From Paraburkholderia bryophila (GTDB lineage: Bacteria > Pseudomonadota > Gammaproteobacteria > Burkholderiales > Burkholderiaceae): 64,000 nucleotides of DNA. The notes under the pieces are model-generated. The model saw only the letters and a list, made by a program, of their open reading frames with translations. It did not search any database and was not told the origin of the DNA. Location: assembly GCF_013409255.1 (NCBI RefSeq), contig NZ_JACCAS010000002.1:1550001-1614000 (forward strand), read 5' to 3'. Shown here one piece after another: positions 35,625 through 45,089 of the stretch. How positions within the stretch are numbered: position 1 is the first letter of the stretch; every line of letters starts with the position of its first letter. A program made the position numbers and the translations under genes.

Positions 35625-37124
35625 TTAGTTGGCCCACGCCAGCGGCGCGTCGTTCAAGCCCCAGTAGAGGCTCTTCTGCTGCATGTATTCGCGGATGCCG
35701 AGCCGGCCTTTCTCGCGTCCCATGCCGCTCTCCTTCCAGCCGCTGAACGGCGTCGAGATCGAGAACAGCTTGTAGGTGTTGATCCAGATGGTGCCGGCTT
35801 CGAGCGCGCGGGCAATCCGGTAAGCGCGCTTGTAGTCGCGCGTCCAGATGCCGGCGGCGAGGCCGAACACGCTGTGGTTCGCATCTTTCAGCAACGCGGC
35901 TTCGTCGTCGAACGGCATGGCCACCAAAACCGGGCCGAAAATTTCTTCCTGGCAGATGCGCGCGTTATTCGTGAGGCCTTCGAGAATCGTCGGCTGAAAG
36001 TAGGTGCCTTGTTCGCGGCCATCGCCGACCGGACGTTCGCCGCCGCACAGCAGGCGGCCGCCTTCTTCGAGACCCAGCGCGACATATCGCTCGACCGTTT
36101 CGCGATGCGCCGCCGTAATCAGCGGACCCATTTGCGTTTCAGCGCGCGACGGATCGCCGACGCGCAGCTTGCGCGCGCCTTCCGCGAGACGCTTCATGAA
36201 CGCGTCGTAAATCGAGCGCTGCACGAACAGCCGCGAACCGGCAATGCACGCTTCGCCCGACGAACTGAAAATGCCGTACAGCACGCCGTTGACCGCATGA
36301 TCGAGATCGGCGTCGTCGAACACGATGGTCGGCGATTTGCCGCCGAGTTCCAAAGAAACCGGCATCAGCTTGTCGGCCGCGATACGCGCGATGCCGCGCC
36401 CTACTTCAGTGCCGCCCGTGAACGACACTTTCTTAACCAGCGGATGACGCACCAGCACGTCGCCGATCACCGAGCCCTTGCCCGGCACCACGCTGATCAC
36501 GCCCTTCGGCACACCGGCTTCTTCGCAGATGCGCGCCAACGCCAGCGAGACCAACGGCGTCACTTCAGCCGGCTTCAGCACCACGGCATTCCCGCCCGCC
36601 AGGGCCGGTGCCAGCTTCTGCGCGTCGGAAGCGATCGGCGAATTCCACGGCACGATGGCCGCGATCACACCGATCGGTTCGTGAATGCTCATGGTCAGAT
36701 AGTCACCACGCGAGGGCGTGACTTCTTCGTCGAGCGTTTCGAGGCAAGCCGCGAAATAGCGGAACGTGTTGGCGGCGCTCGCCACCAGCACGCGCGTTTC
36801 GCCGATCGGCTTGCCATTGTCGCGACGCTGCAATTGCGCGAGCGCTTCGTGACGCGCCATGATCAGATCGGCGATGCGATACAGAACCAGCGCGCGTTGA
36901 TGCGGCTTCAGTCCCGACCAATCCGCTTTGCGCCACGCGATGTCGGCGGCTTCGATGGCGTCGCGGGCGTCGTCGGCATTGGCCGTCGAAATTTCCATGT
37001 TGACCGACTGATCCGCCGGATACAGGCTTTTGTACGGGTTGCCACGCCCTTGCCGCCATTCGCCGCCGATGAAAATATCGCCGTTGGGCACGAGGCTGGT
37101 ATCGAAGTGAGTCATGTCGGTCAT
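35625..37124 (-). CDS. Aldehyde dehydrogenase (muconic/betaine semialdehyde type)
   Basis: 499 residues. Catalytic C293 (SSSGEACIAGSR), general base E259 (SLELGGKSP), oxyanion N161 (PWNSP) and NAD-site FTGGTEVGR are intact. In meta-cleavage pathways this family oxidises 2-hydroxymuconic-type semialdehydes to the acids. Sits between the extradiol dioxygenase and the aspartate-dehydrogenase-like gene on the same strand. An alternative start three codons in (MTHFD) is possible. Confidence 0.9.
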   Translation of the reverse strand: MTDMTHFDTSLVPNGDIFIGGEWRQGRGNPYKSLYPADQSVNMEISTANADDARDAIEAADIAWRKADWSGLKPHQRALVLYRIADLIMARHEALAQLQRRDNGKPIGETRVLVASAANTFRYFAACLETLDEEVTPSRGDYLTMSIHEPIGVIAAIVPWNSPIASDAQKLAPALAGGNAVVLKPAEVTPLVSLALARICEEAGVPKGVISVVPGKGSVIGDVLVRHPLVKKVSFTGGTEVGRGIARIAADKLMPVSLELGGKSPTIVFDDADLDHAVNGVLYGIFSSSGEACIAGSRLFVQRSIYDAFMKRLAEGARKLRVGDPSRAETQMGPLITAAHRETVERYVALGLEEGGRLLCGGERPVGDGREQGTYFQPTILEGLTNNARICQEEIFGPVLVAMPFDDEAALLKDANHSVFGLAAGIWTRDYKRAYRIARALEAGTIWINTYKLFSISTPFSGWKESGMGREKGRLGIREYMQQKSLYWGLNDAPLAWAN

Positions 37125-37172
37125 TCCGGTTTGCTTGCTTCTGCTAAAGGCTAAAGGCTTAGGGCTTGACGC

Positions 37173-38003
37173 TTAAATCACGCAACGTGCCGCGCGATTG
37201 CGCAGCGCGCGAATCGCGCTGTAAGCGGTCAACGCGGACGTCTTCGGGTTATCCGGCAGCGGCTTGCCGCACATTTCCAGCGACATCTCGCCGAACGCGC
37301 CGCGCGCGAGGATGCGGTGCACGTTGCGCGTCACGTTCGGGTCCGCGATCAGGCGCACCGTGGTGTGGTCCAGGCCGAGACCAGCCAGCGCGATCGTCGC
37401 GGCAACATTGGCGTTCTTCGGATACAGCCGCGCCGCTTCGCGCGCACTGCCTTCGAAGATCACCGTCTCTTCCGTCAGCGCATTCAGATCGCAGACCTGT
37501 TCCGCCGGCGTGCCGAGCCAGCCGGTGGGCGGCTTGCGGCCGGTGTACAGCACTTCGTCGAGGCCGCCCAGTTTCGCGGCGGCCAGCGCATCCACGCCGC
37601 CAATCGCGCCGGAGAGCAGCGTCAGCGTCGCGTCGCCTTCGTCGGCAGCGGCGGACAACGCGTCGAGCAACAGCATGTCGGACAGCGCACCGATCGAAGC
37701 CACCGCACAATCAGTGCCGGCCTTCAGCAACGGCACCACGTGATCGACCAGCGCGCTGTGCCCCGCGCACTCCAGCGCGAAATGCGGCCGGCTGCTCAAC
37801 GCGGCCACGGAGGCCACCACGTCCACGGACGACCCCACCACTTCACGCACCGACGCCATATGACGTTCCGGCACGATCACGTGCGATACGCGCACGGTCG
37901 GATCGGCGGCGACCGAGCGATACACCGCCTGGCCGATCGCGCCGAAGCCGATCATCGCGACGTCGACGGGTGCGTGATGCCCCGCGTAGCCGGCGTCATG
38001 CAT
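37173..38003 (-). CDS. nadX: L-aspartate dehydrogenase-like oxidoreductase
   Basis: 276 residues. NAD-binding motif [14 protein letters not shown] (17-30), central [31 protein letters not shown], and [26 protein letters not shown], matching aspartate dehydrogenase as found in NAD-synthesis or catabolic clusters. Its ATG overlaps the ThDP-enzyme stop by eight bases. In a ring-degradation operon it may release ammonia from an amino acid intermediate or act on another small acid; the role is unclear. Confidence 0.8.
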   Translation of the reverse strand: MHDAGYAGHHAPVDVAMIGFGAIGQAVYRSVAADPTVRVSHVIVPERHMASVREVVGSSVDVVASVAALSSRPHFALECAGHSALVDHVVPLLKAGTDCAVASIGALSDMLLLDALSAAADEGDATLTLLSGAIGGVDALAAAKLGGLDEVLYTGRKPPTGWLGTPAEQVCDLNALTEETVIFEGSAREAARLYPKNANVAATIALAGLGLDHTTVRLIADPNVTRNVHRILARGAFGEMSLEMCGKPLPDNPKTSALTAYSAIRALRNRAARCVI

Positions 38004-39654
38004 GTTCCGGCTCCTCTTTCTTGACCGGCGGGCCCGCGAACGCGGTGGCGAACGAGCCGACCGACAGCATGTCGACTTCGACCAGCACAGGGCCGGCCTT
38101 CGCCATGCCTTCGCGAATGATCGCGTCGACCTGGTCGAGCGATTTGACGCGGTAGTGCGTGAGCTTCAGGCTCTCGCAGAACTGCGCGAAATCCGGTTGA
38201 TGCAGATCGACGTAGCAGCGGCGGCCGCCGTATTGCGCGTCCTGAATGTTGCGGATCACGCCGTAGCACTGGTCGTTCATCAGCACGATCATCACGTTGG
38301 CGTTTTCCTGCACGGCCGTGGCGAGTTCGCCGACGTTGACCATCAAACCGCCATCGCCGACGAGACACACGGTCTTCGCCGCGCTACCCGCGAGCGCCGC
38401 GCCGATGCCCATCTGCATGCCCTGGCCGATGCCGCCGCCAAGCGCATGCACGCCTGCGCGCGGCGAGAAGATCTGCAGCATCCGGTTGCCCCAGGTGCTG
38501 TTCGAGATCGTGACGTCGCGCACCCAGTTGTAGTCGCGACCCACCGCGCCTTGCAGCGCGTCGACGAGTTGCTTGTATGGGCCGAGGCCCTTGCCCACAT
38601 CGGCGACGGCGCTAACGCGTGCGGCGGCCAGATCGGCGGCGAAGGTCGGATCGACCTTCAGGCGGCCTTCGAGCAGCGTCGCCAGTTCTTCGAGTACGGC
38701 GGAGGCGTCACCGTGAATGAACATCTCGTTGCGATAACCGCGGTTGTCGGCGAGCGCGTCGGCATCGATGCGATACAGCGGCTGCGGCAGCGCGAGCTTG
38801 TACTTCAGCGTTTCATTGCCGCGTAGACGCGAACCGACGACCAGCAGCGCATCGCAAGTCTTGTAGAAACTTTCGACCGCCGCGTGCACGTTGAACGCAC
38901 CGAGCGTCGCCGGATGATCTTCCGGCAGCACGCCACGGCCTTGCACGCTGGTCACCACGCCGAAGCCGAGGGCCACCAGACGTTCGACCGCCTTGGCCGC
39001 GTGACGCGTGCCGCCGCCGAGCCACAGCAACGGGCGCTTCGCGTTGACCAGTTGCTCGGCGAGTTGCGCGACGCGCTGCTTGCAATGCGTGAGCGTCGTG
39101 ATGTGCGGCGCGGCCAGGTCGGCGGGCCATTCGACTTCCGCCGCCTGAATGTCGATCGGAATCTCGACGCTGACCGGACCGCTCGGCGCGGTTTGCGCAA
39201 CGCGCACGGCTTCGCGGATGGTCGGGAGCGCAGTGTCGACCGAGCGCACGCGAAACGCGGCTTTCGAAATCGACGACAGCATCGCGAGTTGATCCGGCGC
39301 TTCGTGGATATACGCGAGGTCCTGATCCAGGTATTCGGTTTCGATCTGACCGGTGACGTGCAGCAACGCGGTGCCGGCGGTCAGCGCTTCGACCATCGCG
39401 CCCGCTGCGTTGCCCGCTGCGGTACCCGTGCTGGTGAACGCGACGCCGAGGCCGCCCGACACACGCGCCAGGCCGTCGGCCATGTTCACCGCACCGGCTT
39501 CGCCACGCGCGCCGACGTAGCGGATCTTGCCGCGGTTATGGATCGCGTCGAGGATCGGCATGTTGTGGATCGAGATCACGCCGAATGCGGTTTGAACGCC
39601 GCATTGCTCGAGAAAGGCGGCGATCAGTTCGCCAACGGTGGTTTTTTTAGACAT
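37996..39654 (-). CDS. Thiamine-diphosphate-dependent enzyme (acetolactate synthase/benzoylformate decarboxylase family)
   Basis: 552 residues in the usual three domains. The cofactor-activating Glu is in [15 protein letters not shown] (N-terminal domain), and the Mg/ThDP motif is [34 protein letters not shown] (C-terminal domain). Likely decarboxylates a 2-oxo acid made after ring cleavage. Start at ATG 39654 (MSKKTTV), about 11 bases after GGAGG; ATG 39678 is in frame. Overlaps the preceding SDR gene and the following dehydrogenase gene by eight bases each. Confidence 0.85.
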   Translation of the reverse strand: MSKKTTVGELIAAFLEQCGVQTAFGVISIHNMPILDAIHNRGKIRYVGARGEAGAVNMADGLARVSGGLGVAFTSTGTAAGNAAGAMVEALTAGTALLHVTGQIETEYLDQDLAYIHEAPDQLAMLSSISKAAFRVRSVDTALPTIREAVRVAQTAPSGPVSVEIPIDIQAAEVEWPADLAAPHITTLTHCKQRVAQLAEQLVNAKRPLLWLGGGTRHAAKAVERLVALGFGVVTSVQGRGVLPEDHPATLGAFNVHAAVESFYKTCDALLVVGSRLRGNETLKYKLALPQPLYRIDADALADNRGYRNEMFIHGDASAVLEELATLLEGRLKVDPTFAADLAAARVSAVADVGKGLGPYKQLVDALQGAVGRDYNWVRDVTISNSTWGNRMLQIFSPRAGVHALGGGIGQGMQMGIGAALAGSAAKTVCLVGDGGLMVNVGELATAVQENANVMIVLMNDQCYGVIRNIQDAQYGGRRCYVDLHQPDFAQFCESLKLTHYRVKSLDQVDAIIREGMAKAGPVLVEVDMLSVGSFATAFAGPPVKKEEPEHA

Positions 39655-40456
39655 GTCGTGCAACGCCTCCAGAAACATCGATATGACTGCCCGTCGTATA
39701 GGACGACAGCGTCGTAGCCAGATAAAAGAGCGCTTGAGCGGCTTCTTCGGGGTGACCGAAGCGGCCTAGCGGAATGTTTTTCTTGCGCGCCAGTTCGGCG
39801 GTCCAGTCTTCCCAGCTCTGGCCCGGCTCTGCTTGCGTCGCGTAACGGCGGCGCCACTGGCCCGATTCGACAATGCCGATCAGAATCGAATTGACGCGGA
39901 TACGCTGCGGCGCGAGTTCCACCGCGAGCGATTTGATCAGGTTCTGCACGCCGGCGCGTGCCGATGACGTCGCCACCATGTGCGGCTCCGGCTGCTGTGC
40001 AAGCAGCGAGTTCACGCAGACGATCGCGGCGTTGTTGCCTGCGCCGCCCGCGTCGCGCAGCATCGGCAGGAACGCGCGGGTCGGGCGGATCACGCTGAAA
40101 TACTTCAGGTCGAGTTCTTCGCGCCAGGCGTCGTCGGTGGTGTCGGCGAAGGTCGACACGCGACCCTGGCCCGCGTTGTTCACCAGCATGTCGGTGCGGC
40201 CGAAGCGTGCTTGCACCGCCTGGGCGAATGCGCTGACGTCGTCGGTATCGAGCACGTCGCAACGGCGCGCGAGAAGCGCTGCATTAGGAAACTGCGCGTT
40301 CAGCGCGGTTTCCGCTTGCGCGAGACGCTCGGTATCGCGGCCGCAGATCGCGACCGAGGCGCCGGCTCGCAGAAACAGTTCGGCAGTCGCGAGGCCGATG
40401 CCGGACGAACCGCCCGTCACCACCGCCACCTGCCCGGTCAAGTCGATTTGAATCAT
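39647..40456 (-). CDS. SDR-family protein lacking the usual catalytic Tyr/Lys
   Basis: 269 residues with intact cofactor motif TGGSSGIG (14-21) and NNAG (93-96), and catalytic-type S150. Where YxxxK is expected the sequence reads TSSAR (T163, R167), so the proton-transfer pair is replaced. The segment ILIGIVESGQWRRR replaces the usual PGxxxT region. It may be a distinct SDR branch with another mechanism, or a binding subunit. Co-operonic with the ThDP enzyme (eight-base overlap) and IclR gene (one-base overlap). Confidence 0.82.
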   Translation of the reverse strand: MIQIDLTGQVAVVTGGSSGIGLATAELFLRAGASVAICGRDTERLAQAETALNAQFPNAALLARRCDVLDTDDVSAFAQAVQARFGRTDMLVNNAGQGRVSTFADTTDDAWREELDLKYFSVIRPTRAFLPMLRDAGGAGNNAAIVCVNSLLAQQPEPHMVATSSARAGVQNLIKSLAVELAPQRIRVNSILIGIVESGQWRRRYATQAEPGQSWEDWTAELARKKNIPLGRFGHPEEAAQALFYLATTLSSYTTGSHIDVSGGVARHV

Positions 40457-41340
40457 CAGAGCCCCAGTGCCTTCATGTATTTGCTGCCCGCATTCGGCCC
40501 ATTCTTCGGCCGGTAGTTGAGCCGCTGCGAGAGTTCTTCGGCCGCGCGGCGCACCTTGTCGATCAGTCCGCTGTCCAGCAGCGAGGCGTCGATCTCATGG
40601 CGCGGAATCGTCGTCGTGATCACGGCGACGATGCGGCCGGTGTCATTCCGCACCGGCGCGCTGACCACCGAAATACCGCGCTCAAACGACGACTCGCTGA
40701 TCGCGAAACCACGCTTTGCGTCGTCGCGAATCCGCTCGTACAGGTCTTCCAGCGTGATCGGCGTCTGTTTCGTGAAGCGTTCGAGTTCCGGTTCGGGATA
40801 CAGCTTCTTCAGGTCGTCGAGCGTCATGTCGCCCATCAGCACCTGACCGTGCGTCGTCGCGTACGCCGGCAGACGCGTGCCGACGTTGACCTTCACCGAA
40901 CTGAAAATCGGCGCATGGCTTTGTGCCTTGGCGACGAACACCACATCGCGTCCGTCGCGAATCACGATATGGCTCGTCAGACCGGTGTCGTCGCGCAATG
41001 CCTCGATGATCGGCAGGCCGAGGTCGGTCAATTCGAGCGAGCTCAGATATTCGAAACCGAGCCGCAGAACCGCGACGCCGAGGCGATAGTTGCGGTCCTT
41101 GTCGGCGCGTTCGAGAAAGCCGAGCGATTCGAGCGTTTGCAGCAGACGGAACACCGTCGTGCGGGGAATCTTCAGGCGCTTCGATAATTCCGGTGCGCCG
41201 AGAACCGGCTCGCGTGGCGAGAATTCCGTGAGGATCCTCAGACCGCGTTCGAGACCCGGCACGCGGTAGCTGGCTTCGCTACCGGTGTCGTTGCGGTCGT
41301 CGTCCGCGTCGCGCTCGGCGTTGATGAGGTCGGGCGTCAT
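40456..41340 (-). CDS. IclR-family transcriptional regulator (operon-internal)
   Basis: 294 residues. N-terminal winged HTH (VPGLERGLRILTEFSPREPVLGAPELSKRLKIPRTTVFRLLQTLESLGFLE, about 27-80) and a GAF-like IclR effector domain. Very similar through most of its length to the IclR at 47005-47979. Lies inside the catabolic operon, so it is probably autoregulated. The promoter palindrome at 45428-45447 is a plausible target. The effector is probably the pathway substrate or an intermediate. Confidence 0.88.
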   Translation of the reverse strand: MTPDLINAERDADDDRNDTGSEASYRVPGLERGLRILTEFSPREPVLGAPELSKRLKIPRTTVFRLLQTLESLGFLERADKDRNYRLGVAVLRLGFEYLSSLELTDLGLPIIEALRDDTGLTSHIVIRDGRDVVFVAKAQSHAPIFSSVKVNVGTRLPAYATTHGQVLMGDMTLDDLKKLYPEPELERFTKQTPITLEDLYERIRDDAKRGFAISESSFERGISVVSAPVRNDTGRIVAVITTTIPRHEIDASLLDSGLIDKVRRAAEELSQRLNYRPKNGPNAGSKYMKALGL

Positions 41341-42242
41341 TCAGGGCTCCGTTGTCTGTCGCTCGCGCGGCAGAACGTGTCGATGATCGCGGTAGTCGCG
41401 GCGGGCGCTTCGATATAGCTGGCGTGCCCCGCATGCGGCACGACCTGCAGTGGGGTGCGCGCCGCTAGCGCGAGTCGCTCGCAGGCGGCCGGGGGCGTAA
41501 TGGTGTCGTCCGCGCCGACGGCGACGTTGATGCGACCTGTGTAGTGCGCGAGGTCGGCGGCGAGATCGGCGTTGGCGAGCAGATGCGTGGCCTGTGCGTA
41601 GCCGTGCGGGATCACGCGCGACATGTTCCAGCGCACCCAGGCGCGGGCTTCGTCGTTGGCTTGCGCGGACAACATGTTGGCGCTGCGTTTTTCGGCGAGA
41701 CCTTGCGGGCCGAGGTCGTTCAACATCGCGAGGCGCTGATCGCGCTTCGTGTCGCGCACGTCGGCGGAAGCCGCGCCGTAGCCGCCAGCCGGCGACAACA
41801 GCAGCAAGCCGGCCACGCGCTGCGGATACGCAACCGCAAACGCACCGGCGACGATCGCGCCCAGCGAATGACCCACCAGCACGCAACGTTCAACGCCGAG
41901 CGCGTCGAGCCATTCGTTCAAGACAGTTGCGTAGTCCATGGCGTTCGGCGATTCGGCCGCGACCGGCGTGGACGCGCCATAACCCGGCGCGTCCCACGCC
42001 AGCACGCGGCGCGTCGCGCCGAGCACTTCAAACTGCTGCACCCATGAGGCCGCGCCTGAACCGATGCCGTGCAACAACACCAGCGGCAACGCGCTGTCGC
42101 TGTCCGCGCACTCCGCTTCGCGATAACTCACCGCGCGTTGCGAAGCCAGCCCGATCTGCTGCGCCGGGAAACGCGCGAGGCGAGCTTCGAGCCCGGCGTG
42201 CGTGGCGTGCTGATCGGCGGTAACGGTTGGAACAGCGGACAT
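41337..42242 (-). CDS. Alpha/beta hydrolase (meta-cleavage product or ester hydrolase type)
   Basis: 301 residues. LVLLHGIGSGAASW oxyanion region, nucleophile GHSLGAI (S126), acid in VGADDTITP (about 244) and His in AGHASYIEAP (about 272). Resembles MhpC/BphD C-C hydrolases and enol-lactonases. In this operon it could hydrolyse the ring-cleavage product or an entry ester. Start at ATG 42242, seven bases after AAGGA; its stop region overlaps the IclR gene start by four bases. Confidence 0.85.
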   Translation of the reverse strand: MSAVPTVTADQHATHAGLEARLARFPAQQIGLASQRAVSYREAECADSDSALPLVLLHGIGSGAASWVQQFEVLGATRRVLAWDAPGYGASTPVAAESPNAMDYATVLNEWLDALGVERCVLVGHSLGAIVAGAFAVAYPQRVAGLLLLSPAGGYGAASADVRDTKRDQRLAMLNDLGPQGLAEKRSANMLSAQANDEARAWVRWNMSRVIPHGYAQATHLLANADLAADLAHYTGRINVAVGADDTITPPAACERLALAARTPLQVVPHAGHASYIEAPAATTAIIDTFCRASDRQRSPE

Positions 42243-42300
42243 GATTTCCTTCGTGGGTGTTTCAGGGTGCTTAGGTGCAACTCGATGCAACGAAGCGCGC

Positions 42301-42828
42301 TTAGCGCTTGAGCTTCGCGAGCGGCGAATCCGGCGGATACGTCGGCGTGATCGGCTTCGGCGAACCGAGCATCACGCACATCAGCGCGTCTTCTTCGCCG
42401 ACGTTCACTTCCGTGCGGTACACGCCCGGCGGCACGGAGATCAGATCGCGCTCGCCGAGCACGGCTTCCCACGTCTCGCCGTCTTTCTCGCAGACCACTT
42501 TCATCTTGCCGCGCAGCACGAAGAAGATTTCCTCGACGTCCATATGAATATGGCTCGGGCCGATGTTGCCGGCCGGAATCACCATCGTCGAAAACGTGAA
42601 GCCGCCTGCGGGCACCGTGTTCATATCTTTCGCGACGCCCGTGCCGCCCGTGCCGACGTAGCGCATTTGCGCACGGCGGTACTTCGGGTCGTAGTCGGCC
42701 TGGAACTTCAATGCATCCCAGTCATAGCGACGCGTTTCCAGGCGCGCGACGCGGCTGTCCAGCCATTGGTCAAAGCTCGCGTCCGCGGGTTGTTCCCACG
42801 ATTTGCGTTCGAGTTCGGCGTCCGCCAT
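42301..42828 (-). CDS. Cupin protein of the catabolic operon
   Basis: 175 residues with a single cupin domain: motif 1 SHIHMDVEEIFFVLRGKM (two His and Glu metal ligands) and motif 2 in SVPPGVYRTEVNVG, where the usual second-motif His is not evident. Could be a ring-cleavage dioxygenase, isomerase or metal-binding accessory. Start at ATG 42828 after a strong AAGGAGAAAG. The N-terminal ~60 residues are a charged leader region outside the barrel. Confidence 0.8.
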   Translation of the reverse strand: MADAELERKSWEQPADASFDQWLDSRVARLETRRYDWDALKFQADYDPKYRRAQMRYVGTGGTGVAKDMNTVPAGGFTFSTMVIPAGNIGPSHIHMDVEEIFFVLRGKMKVVCEKDGETWEAVLGERDLISVPPGVYRTEVNVGEEDALMCVMLGSPKPITPTYPPDSPLAKLKR

Positions 42829-42854
42829 CTCTTTCTCCTTTCGATTCGACAAGA

Positions 42855-43622
42855 TCAATTCATCACGAAGCCGCCGTTCACCGGCAGCAACTGGCCGGTC
42901 ACGAAGCGCGCGGCATCGGACAACAGGAACAGCACGGGCCCGGTCACGTCGTCGGGCACTTGTGCGCGCGTCAGCGCGCGGCCTTGCAGGTAATACTGAT
43001 GACGCTCGACGGGTACATACGCAGTGGCCTCGACTTCGGTCAGGCCCGGCGCGATCGCGTTGACGGTCACGTTGTGCGCGCCGAATTCACGTGCGAGCGA
43101 GCGCGTCATCGAGATCACCGCGCCCTTGCTCGCGACGTAGGCGAGCAGCTTCGGTGCGCCCCACATCGCCGTGTCCGACGCGATGTTGACGATGCTGCCG
43201 TGGCCCGAGTCGCGCAGATAAGGCAACGCGGCGGTGCTCATCAACCAGGTGCCGCGCACGTTGACGTTCATCACGGCGTCCCACGTGTCGACCGACAACG
43301 CGTCGGCGAACTTGCCGCCGGAGTTGGTGATCGCCGCGTTGTTGATCAGCGCGTCGAGACCGCCGAGTTGCGCCGCAGCTTGCTGCGCGAATTGCGTGAT
43401 GCTGGCGGGGTCGGCGAGATCGAGCGGCAGATAGCTCACCGCATACCCTTGTTCGACGAGCGACGCAGCCAGCGCCTTGCCTTCTTCATGCAGCACGTCA
43501 CCGAACACCACCTTCGCGCCGGCTTGCACCAGCGCGCGGACGAACGCCGCGCCGAGACCGCGCGCGCCGCCCGTCACGAGGACGCGCCGGCCGGTGAGCG
43601 CTGCGTGCGCGTCGTTATGCAT
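42855..43622 (-). CDS. SDR dehydrogenase, likely cis-dihydrodiol dehydrogenase
   Basis: 255 residues, with TGGARGLG (17-24), NNAA (94-97), S149, Y162 and K166 all present, so fully catalytic in contrast to the other operon SDR. Directly follows the Rieske oxygenase gene (eight-base overlap ATGCATAA), the position expected for the dehydrogenase that rearomatises the cis-diol. Start at ATG 43622; the longer frame to 43751 lies within the Rieske gene. Confidence 0.87.
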   Translation of the reverse strand: MHNDAHAALTGRRVLVTGGARGLGAAFVRALVQAGAKVVFGDVLHEEGKALAASLVEQGYAVSYLPLDLADPASITQFAQQAAAQLGGLDALINNAAITNSGGKFADALSVDTWDAVMNVNVRGTWLMSTAALPYLRDSGHGSIVNIASDTAMWGAPKLLAYVASKGAVISMTRSLAREFGAHNVTVNAIAPGLTEVEATAYVPVERHQYYLQGRALTRAQVPDDVTGPVLFLLSDAARFVTGQLLPVNGGFVMN

Positions 43623-44730
43623 GGCTGTGGCCTGCTTCGGCGGGTGTGGTGGCCGGGGTTTCGGCTTGCGTAGCATTCGCCGCTTGCGCGCGATGCGCGT
43701 CCAGCGCCGCAAAATCCTGTTGTGCGCGCTGACGCAGCATGCGGCGCACACGCGTCATACCGACGTCGTGCTGATAGAGGAATTCCTGATCGCGTGCATT
43801 CGGCGCCATGCTTTCCAGCACGTAGCGGTCTTGCTCCAGCACCGCCCAATGCAAGCCTTCCAGACGATTGCGATACATGAAGCGCCACGCGTCACGCTGC
43901 CAGCCGGACACTTTGCGCGTGCGCCAGAAGTACACCTGGCAGTTGTTTTCATCGACGGGAACGGCGAAGCCGATGATCCCGAAGTTGCCGCCCGGGCCGA
44001 ACTTCTTCTTGTACGGAATCGCGAGGCGCATCCACAGGCAGCCGGTTTCGCCGAGTTCCACCCAGTCGAAGTTCACGTCGCGCTGGCCGACCTTTTCGAA
44101 CATCAAACCGGTTTCGGTTTTGCGCACACGCATGTCGGCCTGCTTGTCGCCTTCGGCCATGGAGTGCGACGTCGCGTGCAGATACGCGCCGTGCATCGGG
44201 TCCATCACGTTGTCGATCGCGTACTGGTAATTGCACTTCCAGTTCGACATGCACAGGAAGTTCGCGTATTCCTCGCCGACCAGTTCTTCCGGCAGCGCGA
44301 GCGGCGCCGGTTCCTTATGGGCGTCGTCGCCGAACCACAGAAAGATCGCGCCGGCATGTTCTTCGACCGGATACGACTTCACGCACTTCTGGCCTTCCAG
44401 CGGACAGTTCGACACGGCCGGCACTTTCGTGACCTCGCCGCTGCCGTCGATCTCAATGCCGTGATACCAGCACGCGACGCTGCCGCCGAGATTCCAGCCG
44501 AGCGACAGACGCGCGCCGCGATGCGGGCAGCGGTCTTCGAGCGCGCGCACCTGGCCTTCCTTGTCGCGCCACAGCACGATCTGATCGCCGAGGCGTGTGA
44601 TGCCGACCGGCGCATCGCCAACTTGCCAGCTCGGTGCGACGGGATACCAGTAATTACGCAGACCTTTGTCCAGATAGGACTGGATCGGATCGGCCGCGCT
44701 TTGAGTCGTTGTATTGGGGGACGTCATCAA
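43615..44730 (-). CDS. Rieske ring-hydroxylating oxygenase, catalytic subunit
   Basis: 371 residues. Rieske ligands C68/H70 (CPHRGA) and C87/H90 (CWYHG); mononuclear iron ligands in DNVMDPMHGAYLH (D177, H180, H185, with bridging D173). Short for a subunit that partners a beta subunit, and no beta gene is seen, so probably an alpha3 enzyme like CarAa or oxoquinoline oxygenases. The C-terminal ~25 residues are Ala/Thr/Glu-rich. Ferredoxin and reductase genes are in the same operon. Substrate unknown. Confidence 0.9.
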   Translation of the reverse strand: MMTSPNTTTQSAADPIQSYLDKGLRNYWYPVAPSWQVGDAPVGITRLGDQIVLWRDKEGQVRALEDRCPHRGARLSLGWNLGGSVACWYHGIEIDGSGEVTKVPAVSNCPLEGQKCVKSYPVEEHAGAIFLWFGDDAHKEPAPLALPEELVGEEYANFLCMSNWKCNYQYAIDNVMDPMHGAYLHATSHSMAEGDKQADMRVRKTETGLMFEKVGQRDVNFDWVELGETGCLWMRLAIPYKKKFGPGGNFGIIGFAVPVDENNCQVYFWRTRKVSGWQRDAWRFMYRNRLEGLHWAVLEQDRYVLESMAPNARDQEFLYQHDVGMTRVRRMLRQRAQQDFAALDAHRAQAANATQAETPATTPAEAGHSHA

Positions 44731-44776
44731 AAGACTCCGGAAACGAAAGCGATGAAGCGTGTTCGGGAAAGCGCGC

Positions 44777-45088
44777 TTATTCGGCGAGCAGGCGGAATTC
44801 GGCGGCGAGGCGGTCGGCGTCCCACGTGTTGCCTTCCGGCGTGCGGAAGCCCACGCGATTCAAACCGTCGACCACTTCCTGCAACTCCACCGCGCCGGCG
44901 TCGAACACTTTTTCGAGTGCGTCGCCGAAGTCGTTTTCGTACTGGGTCGGCTCAGTCTTACGCGTTTGCCAGATGAAGTTGCCGGTTTCGCCCGGCTTCT
45001 CGATCACGCCCTTGCCGGCGACGTTGTTCGGCTGCGGCGCGAGCCACGGCTTCAGGAAGGGATTGAAGTTCACGATTTGTTCTCGCAT
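44777..45088 (-). CDS. Small protein with recombinase-like HTH segment
   Basis: 103 residues, of the small type found beside Rieske oxygenases and named for a recombinase-like helix-turn-helix segment; here VVDGLNRVGFRTPEGNTWDADRLAAEFRLLAE at the C-terminus. The N-terminal part NFNPFLKPWLAPQPNN..KPGETGNFIWQTRKTEPTQYEN is aromatic and Pro-rich. Sits between the ferredoxin (one base gap) and the oxygenase, the usual position for an accessory subunit, so a structural role is as likely as DNA binding. Confidence 0.7.
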   Translation of the reverse strand: MREQIVNFNPFLKPWLAPQPNNVAGKGVIEKPGETGNFIWQTRKTEPTQYENDFGDALEKVFDAGAVELQEVVDGLNRVGFRTPEGNTWDADRLAAEFRLLAE

Positions 45089-45089
45089 G

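Noticed and set aside
34211..35746. 511-codon plus-strand frame opposite the extradiol dioxygenase and reductase
   Set aside because: Crosses two real genes on the other strand and has no recognisable domains.
35577..37154. 525-codon plus-strand frame opposite the aldehyde dehydrogenase
   Set aside because: Antisense shadow; the ALDH frame keeps all catalytic residues.
43477..44976. 499-codon plus-strand frame opposite the Rieske oxygenase
   Set aside because: Antisense shadow; the minus frame has both iron sites.
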